Notes under the pieces: generated by a model
Told to the model about the DNA's origin: nothing
What the model saw: only the letters and a program-made list of their open reading frames with translations
The model's database searches: none
In this document: positions 9,032-18,863 of the stretch, piece by piece
Numbering within the stretch: the first letter of the stretch is position 1
Layout: every line of letters begins with the position of its first letter
DNA from: an uncultured Alphaproteobacteria bacterium
GTDB taxonomy: Bacteria; Pseudomonadota; Alphaproteobacteria; MPNO01; UBA2964
Assembly: GCA_943787225.1 (NCBI GenBank)
Contig: CALSLP010000003.1
Span: 328,797 to 392,796 of the forward strand
Reading direction: 5' to 3'
DNA: 64,000 nt
Made by a program: the position numbers and the translations under genes

Positions 9032-10090
9032 ATTAACAGCCGTAGTTATAAAGATGCTGGAGTAGACGTCGACGCAGGCGCAGCGTTAGTCGACTCCATT
9101 AAGCCTCATGTCCGCTCTACCGCCCGAGCCGGTGCCGATGTTGAAATCGGTGGTTTTGGCGGCATGTTCGATATTGCAGCAGCGGGATTTAAGGATCCTA
9201 TATTAGTCGCAGCGACCGACGGCGTCGGGACAAAGCTAAGAGTTGCGCTATCCGCGAATGACCACAGCAGTGTGGGTATCGACCTGGTTGCGATGTGCGT
9301 CAACGACCTTATCGTCCAAGGGGCCGAGCCACTATTTTTCCTCGATTATTTCGCGACGGCGAAACTTAACAATGAACGCGCCGAAGAGGTCATCAAAGGC
9401 ATCGCCGAGGGTTGTCGACAGGCCGGCTGCGCCTTGATTGGTGGCGAAACCGCCGAAATGCCTGGCATGTATCACGGTGAAGACTATGATCTTGCCGGAT
9501 TTTCCGTTGGTGCCGCAGAACGTGATCGCGTCCTTACAGGAGCAGAAATTGAAGCCGGAGACATAGTCCTTGGATTAGCGTCCAACGGCGTTCATTCCAA
9601 CGGGTTTTCCCTTGTTCGAAAAATTATCGAAGATTTGGAACTCGACTATGGCGACGAAGCCCCCTTCAGTGACGAAACACTAGGCAGCGCGCTACTCGCG
9701 CCAACCAAAATATACGTAAAATCCTGCATGGCGGCACATCGTGCTGGTCTCATAAAGGGCCTCGCCCACATTACAGGCGGCGGGCTAACAGAAAACATCC
9801 CCAGAGTTTTGCCCGATGGGCTCGGCGTAAAGCTAGACGGCGCAAATTGGCCAATCAGTGACTTGTTCAAATGGCTGTCTAACGCCGGGAGCGTCGCACC
9901 AGAAGAAATGGCTCGCACATTTAATTGCGGCATTGGCATGGTGGTAATTGTTACGCCCGAAAATTCAGATGCCGCGAAGAAGCAGTTATCTGATGCCGGA
10001 GAATCCGTATTTGAGATCGGAATTGTAGTTTCCGATGATGGCGATACACGCGTCAAAATCGAGAACTGGCAAGCGGCATGGCAAAATTAA
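9032..10090 (+). CDS. purM: Phosphoribosylformylglycinamidine cyclo-ligase, apparent ATT start
   Basis: AIR synthetase, the fifth step of purine synthesis. Family-typical sequence begins at [20 protein letters not shown] (from about 9044), continues through GGFGGMFD, and includes the ATP-binding GVGTKLRVA and the C-terminal [19 protein letters not shown] region; about 352 residues. No ATG, GTG or TTG occurs between the upstream in-frame TAG at 8993 and the conserved core; the first ATG (9164) would delete conserved residues. The most sensible start is ATT at 9032 (giving NSRSYKDAG after the initiator), with a purine-rich GAGAAAG about six bases upstream. ATC/ATT at 9002-9007 are alternatives, as is a base error in an ATG. 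Its 3' end overlaps purN by 13 bases. Confidence 0.93.
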   Translation: MNSRSYKDAGVDVDAGAALVDSIKPHVRSTARAGADVEIGGFGGMFDIAAAGFKDPILVAATDGVGTKLRVALSANDHSSVGIDLVAMCVNDLIVQGAEPLFFLDYFATAKLNNERAEEVIKGIAEGCRQAGCALIGGETAEMPGMYHGEDYDLAGFSVGAAERDRVLTGAEIEAGDIVLGLASNGVHSNGFSLVRKIIEDLELDYGDEAPFSDETLGSALLAPTKIYVKSCMAAHRAGLIKGLAHITGGGLTENIPRVLPDGLGVKLDGANWPISDLFKWLSNAGSVAPEEMARTFNCGIGMVVIVTPENSDAAKKQLSDAGESVFEIGIVVSDDGDTRVKIENWQAAWQN

Positions 10091-10734
10091 AGACTGCCGT
10101 CCTGATTTCAGGCCGTGGGTCAAACATGCAAGCTTTGATCGATTACTGCGCTGCCCCAAATGCTACCGCCGAAATAGCACTCGTTTTATCCAATATATCC
10201 GACGCTGCCGGACTTGACCGAGCCGCGGAGGCAAATATTCCTTCGATTACGATCGATCACAAACAATATGCTGATCGGGCATCCTTCGAAGCCGCTGTTA
10301 CCCAGACGCTCGAAGATCATGACATCCAACTGGTCTGCCTGGCCGGATTTATGCGCCTTCTTACAAATACATTTGTCGATCACTGGCGCGACCGGTTGAT
10401 CAATATTCACCCTTCTTTGCTACCAGCCTTTAAAGGGTTGGACACCCATGAGCGTGTATTGGCAGAAGGTGTTCGCTTCACCGGCTGCACTGTCCACTAT
10501 GTTCGCTCAGAAATGGATGCCGGTCCGATTATTGTACAAGCAGCGGTTCCGGTTTTGCCTGACGACGACCCAGAGAGCCTCGCAATGCGTGTCCTGGTCG
10601 CAGAGCACCGGTGTTACCCATATGCTCTATCGCTCATTGCTGGGGGAAAAACTCAGGTCATAAACGAGAAAGTAGTGATAGATGGCGCACAAGCGCCTGG
10701 AGCTACTTTTCTAAACCCAACAGATGTTGCGTAA
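10078..10734 (+). CDS. purN: Phosphoribosylglycinamide formyltransferase
   Basis: GAR transformylase using 10-formyl-tetrahydrofolate, third step of purine synthesis. The 218-residue protein shows the N-terminal GAR-binding region [15 protein letters not shown] and the catalytic block [17 protein letters not shown]. The later ring [19 protein letters not shown] completes the usual Asn-His-Asp arrangement. It overlaps the end of purM, so the two are co-translated, as is usual. Confidence 0.97.
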   Translation: MAKLKTAVLISGRGSNMQALIDYCAAPNATAEIALVLSNISDAAGLDRAAEANIPSITIDHKQYADRASFEAAVTQTLEDHDIQLVCLAGFMRLLTNTFVDHWRDRLINIHPSLLPAFKGLDTHERVLAEGVRFTGCTVHYVRSEMDAGPIIVQAAVPVLPDDDPESLAMRVLVAEHRCYPYALSLIAGGKTQVINEKVVIDGAQAPGATFLNPTDVA

Positions 10735-10812
10735 TCGAGTCTTTTCAAATTCTTCATACGACGATAATTTAAAGCGATAGATTAGCGTTCGTATTACCGG
10801 CGGAGAAAAACC

Positions 10813-10941
10813 ATGTCAGACATCACAGAAACCGTTGCACAGCAAACCCGGCAAGGCTGGAAAGGGTTTTCAACCTTCATGTTGATCGGGACAGTCACAG
10901 TCCTATCAATCGTCGCCTTAATGGCGCTCTTTCTGCTCTAA
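10813..10941 (+). CDS. Small membrane peptide, probable aa3-type cytochrome c oxidase subunit IV
   Basis: A 42-residue reading frame with a strong ribosome-binding site (GGAGAA, five bases before the ATG). The N-terminal half is polar and amphipathic (TETVAQQTRQGWKGFSTFM) and the C-terminal half is one transmembrane helix. This layout matches the small bacterial aa3-oxidase subunit IV family (PF07835), which alphaproteobacteria often encode as a short orphan gene. The match is by architecture and the W-x-G-F region, not by a search, so a generic membrane peptide remains possible. It lies between purN and ndk. Confidence 0.6.
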   Translation: MSDITETVAQQTRQGWKGFSTFMLIGTVTVLSIVALMALFLL

Positions 10942-10954
10942 AGCAACATCGTCA

Positions 10955-10974
10955 GGCCCGCTGCTTAGCGGGCC
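10955..10974. terminator. Hairpin between convergent genes
   Basis: A perfect 8-bp stem (GGCCCGCT / AGCGGGCC) with a four-base loop lies between the oxidase-subunit-like gene and the convergent ndk. Neither side has a clear U-run, so it may be a weak bidirectional terminator or a transcript-end stabiliser. Confidence 0.5.
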
Positions 10975-10989
10975 ACACGACGAATTCAG

Positions 10990-11412
10990 TTAACCAACGA
11001 TTTCGGTCTGACTGAAGAAGAATGCAATTTCAATTGCAGCATTTTCAGGTGAATCAGAGCCATGAGCTGAATTAGCTTCGATTGACTCACCGAAATCCTT
11101 ACGGATTGTCCCGTCATCGGCATTAGCAGGGTTCGTAGCCCCCATAATGTCACGGTTCGCGGTTACCGCGTTCTCACCTTCCAGAACCTGTACGACAACG
11201 GGCCCTGAGCACATAAAATCACAAAGGTCAGAGAAGAAGGCACGCTCGGCATGGACGGCGTAAAACCCTTCTGCCTGACCACGTGTCATATGAAGGCGTT
11301 TCTGAGCAATAATTCTCAAACCCTTTTCTTCAAACCGGGCATTGATCTGCCCCGTTAAATTCCGGCGGGTCGCGTCCGGTTTAATGATAGATAGTGTTCT
11401 TTGGATAGCCAT
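10990..11412 (-). CDS. ndk: Nucleoside diphosphate kinase
   Basis: 140 residues, the normal size. It transfers the gamma phosphate from ATP to nucleoside diphosphates through a phosphohistidine. The N-terminus [14 protein letters not shown] and the catalytic histidine in [16 protein letters not shown] are intact. The next gene upstream on this strand is holC, about 130 bases away. Confidence 0.98.
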   Translation of the reverse strand: MAIQRTLSIIKPDATRRNLTGQINARFEEKGLRIIAQKRLHMTRGQAEGFYAVHAERAFFSDLCDFMCSGPVVVQVLEGENAVTANRDIMGATNPANADDGTIRKDFGESIEANSAHGSDSPENAAIEIAFFFSQTEIVG

Positions 11413-11542
11413 TGGGCTGATACTTTCGATTTTTTGAAGGCGGCGGCCTTATATACGCTCAAATTCTCCACGGCAACCATCTCCTGCAAATGGATTGGGG
11501 AAAACATTTTCCAAGCCTGCGGCGTCAAACCGGAAAATTTTC

Positions 11543-11995
11543 TTATTCGCCCTTCTTTTCCCAACCCCCGCCGTCATTTTGCTGCCAGTATGTCAGAGAA
11601 CAACCAGCTTCTTTATAAGTCTTCCAGCGCTCTCTTGCCGCGACTACCGACTCGTCGTTATTGCCATCGAAGATTTCCAGACAGCGGTCATATGTCTCAT
11701 ATGACGTCGTATCCGCCCCGTCCGTAAGGACAAGCACGTCAGCACTATTCGGGTTTTCAATTTCGGCGGTGAGCCATATGGGATGTTGATCTGCATTACC
11801 CTCTTTTTGTGTACCATGTGGCAAAAACGATGCAGCATCGTTCGTCCAAAGGGCACCATTCAGAAAGGCGACCCTTTCCTCCGAACTCGTTCTCACTACG
11901 GCCCGCTTACCTGCACCAACGGCCTTTTCGAGCAAGCGCAAGAGCGCCTGCTCGAGAGGCGTTTTGGTCAAGTGATAAAAGCCAATGTCGGTCAT
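11543..11995 (-). CDS. holC: DNA polymerase III subunit chi
   Basis: 150 residues. The start MTDIGFYHLTKTPLEQAL and the LLRLLEKAVGAGKRAVVRT and FLPHGTQKEGNADQHPIWL blocks are typical of HolC, the clamp-loader accessory subunit that contacts single-strand-binding protein. It lies 15 bases after pepA on the same strand, the standard pepA-holC arrangement in alphaproteobacteria. Confidence 0.93.
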   Translation of the reverse strand: MTDIGFYHLTKTPLEQALLRLLEKAVGAGKRAVVRTSSEERVAFLNGALWTNDAASFLPHGTQKEGNADQHPIWLTAEIENPNSADVLVLTDGADTTSYETYDRCLEIFDGNNDESVVAARERWKTYKEAGCSLTYWQQNDGGGWEKKGE

Positions 11996-12010
11996 AGCTT
12001 TTGACGACAG

Positions 12011-13513
12011 CTATTTGCCTTCATAATGATCGGCAACCAACCGATCAAGAAGCCGGACCCCGAATCCTGTTCCACCTTGTGGGATGGTATCAGCATCGGA
12101 AGTCGACCAGGCAACACCCGCAATATCGAGATGAGCCCAGGCGACATCTTTCTGGATAAAGCGTTGGAGGATCTGGGCAGCTGTAATACTGCCGGCATCT
12201 CGGCCACCGACGTTTTTCATATCGGCGATCTGCGAACTCACTTGTTTGTCATACGCATCGCCAAGAGGCATGCGCCATAACGCCTCGCCCGTCCCTTTGC
12301 CAGCGGCGATCAGCTGATCTGAAAGTTTGTCATTGTTGACGAACATACCCGCGTGGTGATAGCCCAACGAAATGATGATCGCCCCGGTTAACGTCGCCAG
12401 ATCAATCACCGTATGGGGTTTGAAGGTCTTCTGACACCACCACAGCGCGTCCGCCAAGACCAAGCGACCCTCCGCGTCAGTATTGATGACTTCAATCGTC
12501 TGACCCGACATCGTTTTAACAACATCTCCAGGACGTTGCGCGTTGCTCGACGGCATGTTTTCAACCAATCCAACGACGCCGACGACGTTTACCTTCGCCT
12601 TTCGAGCAGCCAGGGCATGCATAAGACCCGAAACGACACCGGCGCCCGCCATATCCCACTTCATGTCTTCCATACCACCAGCGGGTTTGATCGAAATGCC
12701 ACCGGTGTCAAATGTTACGCCCTTACCCACAAAAGCAATCGGCTGCTTATTCTTCGCCTTGGGGGCACCATTCCATTCCATAGCAACGATGCGGGATGGA
12801 TTAGCACTCCCCTGGCCAACGCCCAGCAGCGCCCCCATGCCGAGTTTCTTCATCTGTTTTTCGTCGAGCACTTTCAGCTTCACCCCCAATTTCGTGAGGG
12901 CCCGCAGACGTGCTGCAAAGCTAATTGGGAAAAGGACGTTCGCAGGCTCCGAAACCAGGTCTCGTGTAAAGAACACGCCGTCCGCAATATTCCCCAGCGG
13001 CGCGAATTTACGGCGCGCACCGGCAACCTCTTTGACCATGACAGCAACCGACATCAATGACGGTTTATCTTCAGGTTTTTCCTGGGTCCGATATTTATCA
13101 AACCTGTAGCTTCTGAGCTGACAGCCATAAGCGACATTGGCCGCAAATTCTGCACCGGTCAATTTGACGCCCTTAATGGAATCCACGAAAATAGAGGCTG
13201 TTTTGTCACCGGCGCTACCCAGAGACCGGAAAATTGAGCCACCCAACGATTGGGCTGCCAAGTCATCAACTATATCGGCCTTGCCAATTCCAAGAAGAAG
13301 TATTCGGCTTGCCTTCAGCCCCGTTGGCCCAAGGACGACCAACGTTTGTCCTTTTCGGCCCTTGAATTTGCTATTCTTTAAGGCTCGTTTCAGCGCTCCG
13401 CCAGATGCTTTATCTAGCTTGTCAGCACTCGCCGATAATTTACCGCCATCTGTAGCAAAAACGACAAGCGCGCCAGCGCGTTTCAGGTCTGGGGTCGCAA
13501 AGGTCAAACGCAT
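12011..13513 (-). CDS. pepA: Leucyl (cytosol) aminopeptidase
   Basis: An M17 dizinc aminopeptidase that releases N-terminal residues in the cytoplasm. The catalytic domain shows FVGKGVTFDTGGISIKP and the metal-binding signature NTDAEGRLVLADAL. The ATG at 13513 (MRLTFATPDLKRAG) is chosen: it has a GGAG about ten bases upstream and gives 500 residues, the usual length. The frame stays open to 13675, but the extra 54 residues have no family character. It is followed by holC. Confidence 0.95.
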   Translation of the reverse strand: MRLTFATPDLKRAGALVVFATDGGKLSASADKLDKASGGALKRALKNSKFKGRKGQTLVVLGPTGLKASRILLLGIGKADIVDDLAAQSLGGSIFRSLGSAGDKTASIFVDSIKGVKLTGAEFAANVAYGCQLRSYRFDKYRTQEKPEDKPSLMSVAVMVKEVAGARRKFAPLGNIADGVFFTRDLVSEPANVLFPISFAARLRALTKLGVKLKVLDEKQMKKLGMGALLGVGQGSANPSRIVAMEWNGAPKAKNKQPIAFVGKGVTFDTGGISIKPAGGMEDMKWDMAGAGVVSGLMHALAARKAKVNVVGVVGLVENMPSSNAQRPGDVVKTMSGQTIEVINTDAEGRLVLADALWWCQKTFKPHTVIDLATLTGAIIISLGYHHAGMFVNNDKLSDQLIAAGKGTGEALWRMPLGDAYDKQVSSQIADMKNVGGRDAGSITAAQILQRFIQKDVAWAHLDIAGVAWSTSDADTIPQGGTGFGVRLLDRLVADHYEGK

Positions 13514-13695
13514 TTTATTATTCTCCGAACTTTCCAATAAACTATCGGCGATCTGCCGCTTCCAGTACTCTACCAAGGGCCGCGCCAAAGAAAAGGCGTT
13601 TTGGCGCGATTCGATGTGTTTTGATAGATTGATACTGTGTCCGGCCATGAAACGCATGACACAGATTTCCTTCATCGTGCGGTTTCTTAGGAATA

Positions 13696-15585
13696 ATGGC
13701 AGCTTTCATAAATAGCTTTACGGTCTCAGCCCCTCAACTCATTGGCATGGCCAGTTTGTTAGGCATAGCTTTTCTTATTGCATCTCTGGGTGCTGTCGCC
13801 GCTGGCCCCAACCGTAGGCCCGAAGGGGATTTGATATTCGGCTGGGCGGTGGTCTCGTCTGCCTTCACTGTTTTCGGGACCTTAAATCTGTCCTCCTTTA
13901 CGACCATCGCGTTTGGGTTGGGGATGCTTTCATTTGCAGCCTTAATATTGGTCTGGCGCCGTCAAGATAGGGTCGGACCATCTGGTGCCTGGAGAGCAGC
14001 GATCCTCGCCATGGCAATGATCCTATTAGCGGCAGCGATGATTCCGTCACAGTGGGATGACTTAACACATTGGTTGCCGAACGCCAGATATCTGCTGGAA
14101 CAAGATGCGTTTCCCGGCTCAGGCCTCCCGAAAAGCCCGTCTAACTTTCCTGCATACCCCTATGGGGTCGCGTTAATCACTTATCTTACAAGCAGACTCG
14201 CAGGGCTTATGGTGGAAAGCGCCACCTCCATGTTCAACATATTACTTGTCACCAGCTACGGTCTATTTATGGCCCGCATCGCTGTCACCATTGCTCAAAG
14301 CGACACGCAAGAATCTGAAGCAGGCCCAACACCCAACCAGTTGAATACACACCAGGCCGGGTGGGCATTTTGTGCGCTGGCGATTCTCATGACGACGGCG
14401 CTCAGCCCGACCTATGTGACCCGTTTGGTTCTAAGTTCCTATGCTGATCTTCCGACGACAATCACTGTCGGAATTGCCAGCGTGATGGTTTGGCTGATGC
14501 TAAATGCTTTATCAGCGAACGACACCAAATTGGCCCATTCCTATGCCTGGCAGGCAGGCCTCGCGATGACGGCAGCAATTGCTTTGAAGCAGGTAAACCT
14601 GGTTTTTTTCTTATCATTGGTGATGGCGATTACCCTCGTAGCTTTGCGCGACAAATCAATATCGCTTCGCGACGTACTGGCGCTTAGTCACAAATTCATC
14701 ATTCTACCACTCGCGATCTATATAATCTGGCGGATATACGTTTCGTATAACATGACCGGTGGCGAACACGCCTTCCGACCCTTCGCTGGCTGGGTCTTTG
14801 ACAAAGCAGATGAAATCCTTGCCAGAATGTCCCTGGTTGCCTCAAAAAAGGGCGGCTATTTTGGTGTCATGACGGTAGCAACTCTTCTGGCATTGCGCGT
14901 GATCTGGCATCCACGCACCGCTTTTCACCGCCTCACGCTTATTACCGCCACAATGTTCCTGAGCTATAACGGGTTTTTACTTATGTCCTATCTCGGAGCC
15001 TTCACTGAAGGTGAAGCGCTCCGTGCAGCTTCCTACTGGCGGTACAACACCCATCTTGGCGGTGTCTGTCTGGTTTTTGCTGCTTGTGTAATCGCGCATG
15101 CATGGCGGCGTTGTGAACGCTGCCATGTGCCCAAGCCGTTGGCAGCTTTCACTGTCGTATTAGTGTTGGTCGTGCCTCTCGCGATGGCGAAGAAGTTTCG
15201 TTTTGATTTAGAGCCCCGGATAATCTATGCGCGCTCAATCACCAAGAATATCCGACCACTATTATCGACAAAAGATCGTTTATTATTAGCAGAACTCGAT
15301 AGCGATGGCCGCTATCTAATGATTATGAGATACGGGCTTTATGGCTCTGCTACTGTCGTCAATGAAATGACCGCCGGTCATAGGCCCTATGCCAAAGTTT
15401 TGTCTACCCGACTCGTTCAACAGAAGGTATCTCATATCTGGATATACGACGTACCGGCCCAGCTTGGTAAGATTATTGGCGTTCCAAGCGGAACAAATAA
15501 GTCGTACCTCCTCACACGACAAAATAAGGGGTGGATTGTAAAAGGCAGTTGGCCTCACCCCTTTCAAACGGGAAACCATAAATGA
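13696..15585 (+). CDS. Polytopic GT-C-like membrane glycosyltransferase (putative)
   Basis: A 629-residue integral membrane protein with about a dozen hydrophobic helices and a short soluble C-terminal domain. The first large loop carries SQWDDLTHWLPNARYLL then SNFPAYPYGVALITYL, an acidic pair in the first external loop. This resembles polyprenyl-phosphate-sugar-dependent (GT-C fold) glycosyltransferases, but I cannot place it in a named family. The next gene, 38 bases downstream, is a DPM-like GT2 enzyme that could make the lipid-linked sugar donor, which supports the idea. The acceptor is unknown; LPS is one guess because the lpt operon follows. The pair sits between pepA and lptF, which are usually adjacent in alphaproteobacteria. 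Confidence 0.6.
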   Translation: MAAFINSFTVSAPQLIGMASLLGIAFLIASLGAVAAGPNRRPEGDLIFGWAVVSSAFTVFGTLNLSSFTTIAFGLGMLSFAALILVWRRQDRVGPSGAWRAAILAMAMILLAAAMIPSQWDDLTHWLPNARYLLEQDAFPGSGLPKSPSNFPAYPYGVALITYLTSRLAGLMVESATSMFNILLVTSYGLFMARIAVTIAQSDTQESEAGPTPNQLNTHQAGWAFCALAILMTTALSPTYVTRLVLSSYADLPTTITVGIASVMVWLMLNALSANDTKLAHSYAWQAGLAMTAAIALKQVNLVFFLSLVMAITLVALRDKSISLRDVLALSHKFIILPLAIYIIWRIYVSYNMTGGEHAFRPFAGWVFDKADEILARMSLVASKKGGYFGVMTVATLLALRVIWHPRTAFHRLTLITATMFLSYNGFLLMSYLGAFTEGEALRAASYWRYNTHLGGVCLVFAACVIAHAWRRCERCHVPKPLAAFTVVLVLVVPLAMAKKFRFDLEPRIIYARSITKNIRPLLSTKDRLLLAELDSDGRYLMIMRYGLYGSATVVNEMTAGHRPYAKVLSTRLVQQKVSHIWIYDVPAQLGKIIGVPSGTNKSYLLTRQNKGWIVKGSWPHPFQTGNHK

Positions 15586-15623
15586 ATTCGGTAAAATCGA
15601 AAAAAGAGGATAAATAAAAGATC

Positions 15624-16544
15624 ATGCCAGATCGCGTCGCCATACTTGTTCCGTGCCGAAATGAAGAGACCACTGTTGCCGATGTCATCAAAGGGTTTCG
15701 CGCCGCGATCTCTGACTGCACCGTTTATGTCTATGACAATAATTCCACGGACCGAACGGCAGAAGTAGCAAGCGAAGCTGGTGCTATCGTCCGGGCCGAA
15801 AAACTTCCAGGTAAGGGCAACGTTGTTCGACGGATGTTCTCAGATATCGACGCTGATATCTATATAATGGTTGATGGTGACGCGACCTATGACGCGTCTA
15901 TTGCACCTGAAATGGTGACCCTTATTCAGCGCGACAACCTTGATATGGTTGTCGCAACCCGACTGGAAGACGAGAAATCCGATGCGTACCGCATGGGACA
16001 TCGCGCCGGAAACAAAACCCTAACAGGGTTCGTTGGCTGGCTATTTGGACACCGTTTTACGGATATTCTTTCAGGATACCGCGCCTTTTCACGCCGTTTC
16101 GTAAAATCATTCCCTGCTATAGCAACAGGCTTTGAAATTGAAACTGAGCTAACGATTCATGCTCTGGAAATGAGAATGCCCGTTGATGAGATTCAAGCGA
16201 CCTACCAGTCTCGACCAGAGGGTTCAACGAGCAAACTAAATACATGGCGCGACGGTATGCGCATTATGACGACGATCATATTTTTGTTTAAGGAAGTCCG
16301 ACCGTTCAAATTCTTCGGCTCCATCTTTTTGGCGCTCGTCACGCTATCACTCATACTTGCATACCCGCTTTTGGCGACCTTTATCGAAACGGGTCTCGTT
16401 CCACGCTTGCCAACCGCAATCCTGACAACAGGTGTTATGGTCCTTGCCTTTATCGCGTTGGTCTGCGGATTAATTCTGGATTCAGTTTGCCGGGGCAGAC
16501 GAGAAACCAAGCGAATGTATTACCTCGCGCACCCTGGGCCCTAA
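15624..16544 (+). CDS. Family 2 glycosyltransferase, polyprenyl-phosphate sugar synthase-like
   Basis: 306 residues: a GT-A catalytic domain followed by two C-terminal membrane helices. The nucleotide-binding start VAILVPCRNEETTVADVI, the metal-binding VDGDATYD and the acceptor-region FTDILSGYRAFSRRF fit dolichol/undecaprenyl-phosphate sugar synthases (DPM1-like). It should transfer a sugar from a nucleotide donor to a polyprenyl phosphate at the inner face of the membrane. The likely partner is the preceding GT-C-like protein, which would use the product on the periplasmic face. The sugar is not predictable. Confidence 0.85.
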   Translation: MPDRVAILVPCRNEETTVADVIKGFRAAISDCTVYVYDNNSTDRTAEVASEAGAIVRAEKLPGKGNVVRRMFSDIDADIYIMVDGDATYDASIAPEMVTLIQRDNLDMVVATRLEDEKSDAYRMGHRAGNKTLTGFVGWLFGHRFTDILSGYRAFSRRFVKSFPAIATGFEIETELTIHALEMRMPVDEIQATYQSRPEGSTSKLNTWRDGMRIMTTIIFLFKEVRPFKFFGSIFLALVTLSLILAYPLLATFIETGLVPRLPTAILTTGVMVLAFIALVCGLILDSVCRGRRETKRMYYLAHPGP

Positions 16545-16628
16545 GGGCGCAGCAGCAGGTCTTTCACTTAGATGTCGACCGTGCGCTTTCTTATAACAGT
16601 AAGACGAATACAGGATTATAGTTAAAAC

Positions 16629-17765
16629 GTGAAAAGGATAGTCCGGTACATATTTCGTCAGCTGCTCGGCGCAACAATTTTTGTTGCGGCTACGTTGACA
16701 TGCGTCGTTTGGCTAACGCAGTCATTGCGATTTATTGAGATGATCGTAAATAGAGGACTGTCGATCCCTCTATTTGTATATTTCACTCTGCTACTGCTTC
16801 CAACATTCTTTGCCGTGATCCTGCCAATCGCAGTTTTTGCAGCGGTGATGTTTACCTATAACCGACTCTTAGTCGACAGTGAGCTTGTTGTCCTAAGAGC
16901 AGGAGGGTGCAGCCAGTTCATGATTGCGCGGCCAGCAATTATTCTCGCATCCCTGGTAACGATTTTCTGCTACTCTTTGACAACCTATTTCATCCCGGCG
17001 TCCTATCGCGAGTTCAAAGATCTTCAATTTTCCTTACGGAACTCTTTGCCGACGGTGCTGCTCCAGGAGGGCGTTTTTAATCCCGTGATGAAAGGCGTCA
17101 CGGTATATGTACGAAATAAAACTGGTGCCGGGGAATTGTCTGGCATTGTGATTCACGATGCGCGCTCTCCTAAGAGTCCGATAACAATGATGGCTGAGCA
17201 AGGCGTAATAGTTTCAACACCTAAAGGGCCACGCGTTGTGATGGAGAATGGCAATCGGCAGCAGGTCGACGCCAAGGATGGCCGACTATCACTTCTCTAT
17301 TTTGATCGCTATTCGTTTGACATTGGTAAAATTACCAAGGACCCAATCACGCGATGGCGGGAACCACGAGAACGATACCTAACGACCCTATTCAAACCTA
17401 ATCCAGACGACCAATGGGTTTATAATAAGCTCATCATGGAGGGGCATCACCGCCTATCGTCCCCTTTATTCCCACTAGCCTTCACTTTTGTTGGCATCGC
17501 TCTGCTTCTCGGCGGCAACTTTAACCGTCGGGGTCAACTTTGGCGGGTATTGGTAGCAGTCGCAGTTGTTATCATCCTCGAAACCAGCCATTTAGGCGTC
17601 AAAAATCTAGCTGAAAAAGCTCCACATTTTGCATTTTTAATGTATGCCATCCCTATTCTTCCGATCATCATCAGCGCCTGGTTCTTAAGCGATATGAAGG
17701 TTGGACGCGGACGAAAATCGAGCCAAGCAGCTCCTGAACCTTTAACTGAAGCGGATTCTTCGTAA
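16629..17765 (+). CDS. lptF: LPS export ABC transporter permease LptF
   Basis: 378 residues with the YjgP/YjgQ permease architecture: three N-terminal helices, a periplasmic beta-jellyroll domain (about 120-270), and three C-terminal helices. The start is GTG (16629; KRIVRYIFRQLLGA). LptF pairs with LptG and the ATPase LptB to pull lipopolysaccharide out of the inner membrane towards LptA and LptD. It is first in a close run lptF-lptG-lptD-surA-pdxA-rsmA. Its stop overlaps the ATG of lptG. Confidence 0.96.
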   Translation: MKRIVRYIFRQLLGATIFVAATLTCVVWLTQSLRFIEMIVNRGLSIPLFVYFTLLLLPTFFAVILPIAVFAAVMFTYNRLLVDSELVVLRAGGCSQFMIARPAIILASLVTIFCYSLTTYFIPASYREFKDLQFSLRNSLPTVLLQEGVFNPVMKGVTVYVRNKTGAGELSGIVIHDARSPKSPITMMAEQGVIVSTPKGPRVVMENGNRQQVDAKDGRLSLLYFDRYSFDIGKITKDPITRWREPRERYLTTLFKPNPDDQWVYNKLIMEGHHRLSSPLFPLAFTFVGIALLLGGNFNRRGQLWRVLVAVAVVIILETSHLGVKNLAEKAPHFAFLMYAIPILPIIISAWFLSDMKVGRGRKSSQAAPEPLTEADSS

Positions 17766-18859
17766 TGCGGCTTCACCCGACATTCGCCGCGTATATCAGC
17801 CGCCAATTTCTAACCTGGTGGTTTGGAATCCTTCTTGTATTAGTCGCGCTCATTGCGTTATTCGACACCATCGAAATCATGCGCCGTACAGCAAGCCTGA
17901 CTAACGTGACGATCACCGATATCATGGCAATGGTCTTGTTCAAGCTTCCGCATCTCGCCCAAAAAGCTATCCCATTCACGGTTCTTTTTGGCGGCATGAT
18001 GGCTTTTTGGCGGCTCAATAGACATCACGAATTAGTTGTTGCGCGCTCGTCCGGAGTTTCAGCCTGGGAGTTCTTGACCCCGGTCATAATCGTGGCCGCA
18101 TTGATCGGTGTTGTGAAAGTGACCGTTTATAACCCCTTCGCGTCGGCAATGATGTTTCGGTACGAGCAGATGGAAGCCCGTTACTTTAAAGGCGATCACA
18201 GCCTGGCAGCAATTTCGGGCAAAGGATTATGGTTACGCCAATCAATTCCAGGAGGGAATTACATCCTTCATGCCTCAAAAATAACGCCCTCTACGATGTC
18301 TTTGAGAAATGTCATCGTCTTTAAGTTTCGTGGCAAAGAGAATTTTGCATCGCGCATTGATGCCGAATTAGCAAATCTCGGCAATAAGCAATGGCATCTC
18401 GAAAATGTCAGGATAACAGCGCCCGAAAAGCCACTTACTACATTGCCTAAATTATCAATTCCCACCAATCTGACCCAAGAAAATATTCAGGACAGTTTTG
18501 CGAAACCAGAGACCATGTCGTTTTGGGCATTGCCCGGATTTATTGCCGTCCTTGAAAAAGCTGGATTTTCGGGACTCCGACATCGACTGTACTGGCATTC
18601 ACAACTTGCGGACCCCATCCTATTATGTGCGATGATATTGTTCGCGGCCGGGTTCACGATGCGGCCCACGCGCCGAGGCGGCGCTACAGGCATAGTCATC
18701 GTCGGTGTCGCCACGGGGGTTCTGATCTATTTTACGACAGACGTTGCATATGCTTTGGGCCTCTCATCGCGATTACCGGTGTTCCTAGCCGCGTGGAGCC
18801 CAGCCACTGTGGGGTGTCTGTTAGGCGCCGCATTGTTATTTCATTTGGAAGACGGTTAG
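17765..18859 (+). CDS. lptG: LPS export ABC transporter permease LptG
   Basis: 364 residues. The opening YISRQFLTWWFGILLVLVAL and the coupling-helix region LPHLAQKAIPFTVLFGGM are typical of LptG. It has the same six-helix plus periplasmic jellyroll layout as LptF and forms the heterodimeric channel with it. It starts one base before the end of lptF and is followed four bases later by lptD, so the three are almost certainly co-translated. Confidence 0.96.
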   Translation: MRLHPTFAAYISRQFLTWWFGILLVLVALIALFDTIEIMRRTASLTNVTITDIMAMVLFKLPHLAQKAIPFTVLFGGMMAFWRLNRHHELVVARSSGVSAWEFLTPVIIVAALIGVVKVTVYNPFASAMMFRYEQMEARYFKGDHSLAAISGKGLWLRQSIPGGNYILHASKITPSTMSLRNVIVFKFRGKENFASRIDAELANLGNKQWHLENVRITAPEKPLTTLPKLSIPTNLTQENIQDSFAKPETMSFWALPGFIAVLEKAGFSGLRHRLYWHSQLADPILLCAMILFAAGFTMRPTRRGGATGIVIVGVATGVLIYFTTDVAYALGLSSRLPVFLAAWSPATVGCLLGAALLFHLEDG

Positions 18860-18863
18860 ATCA

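Noticed and set aside
13514..13675. 54-residue N-terminal extension of pepA
   Set aside because: Not family-like, and a good ribosome site stands before the ATG at 13513.
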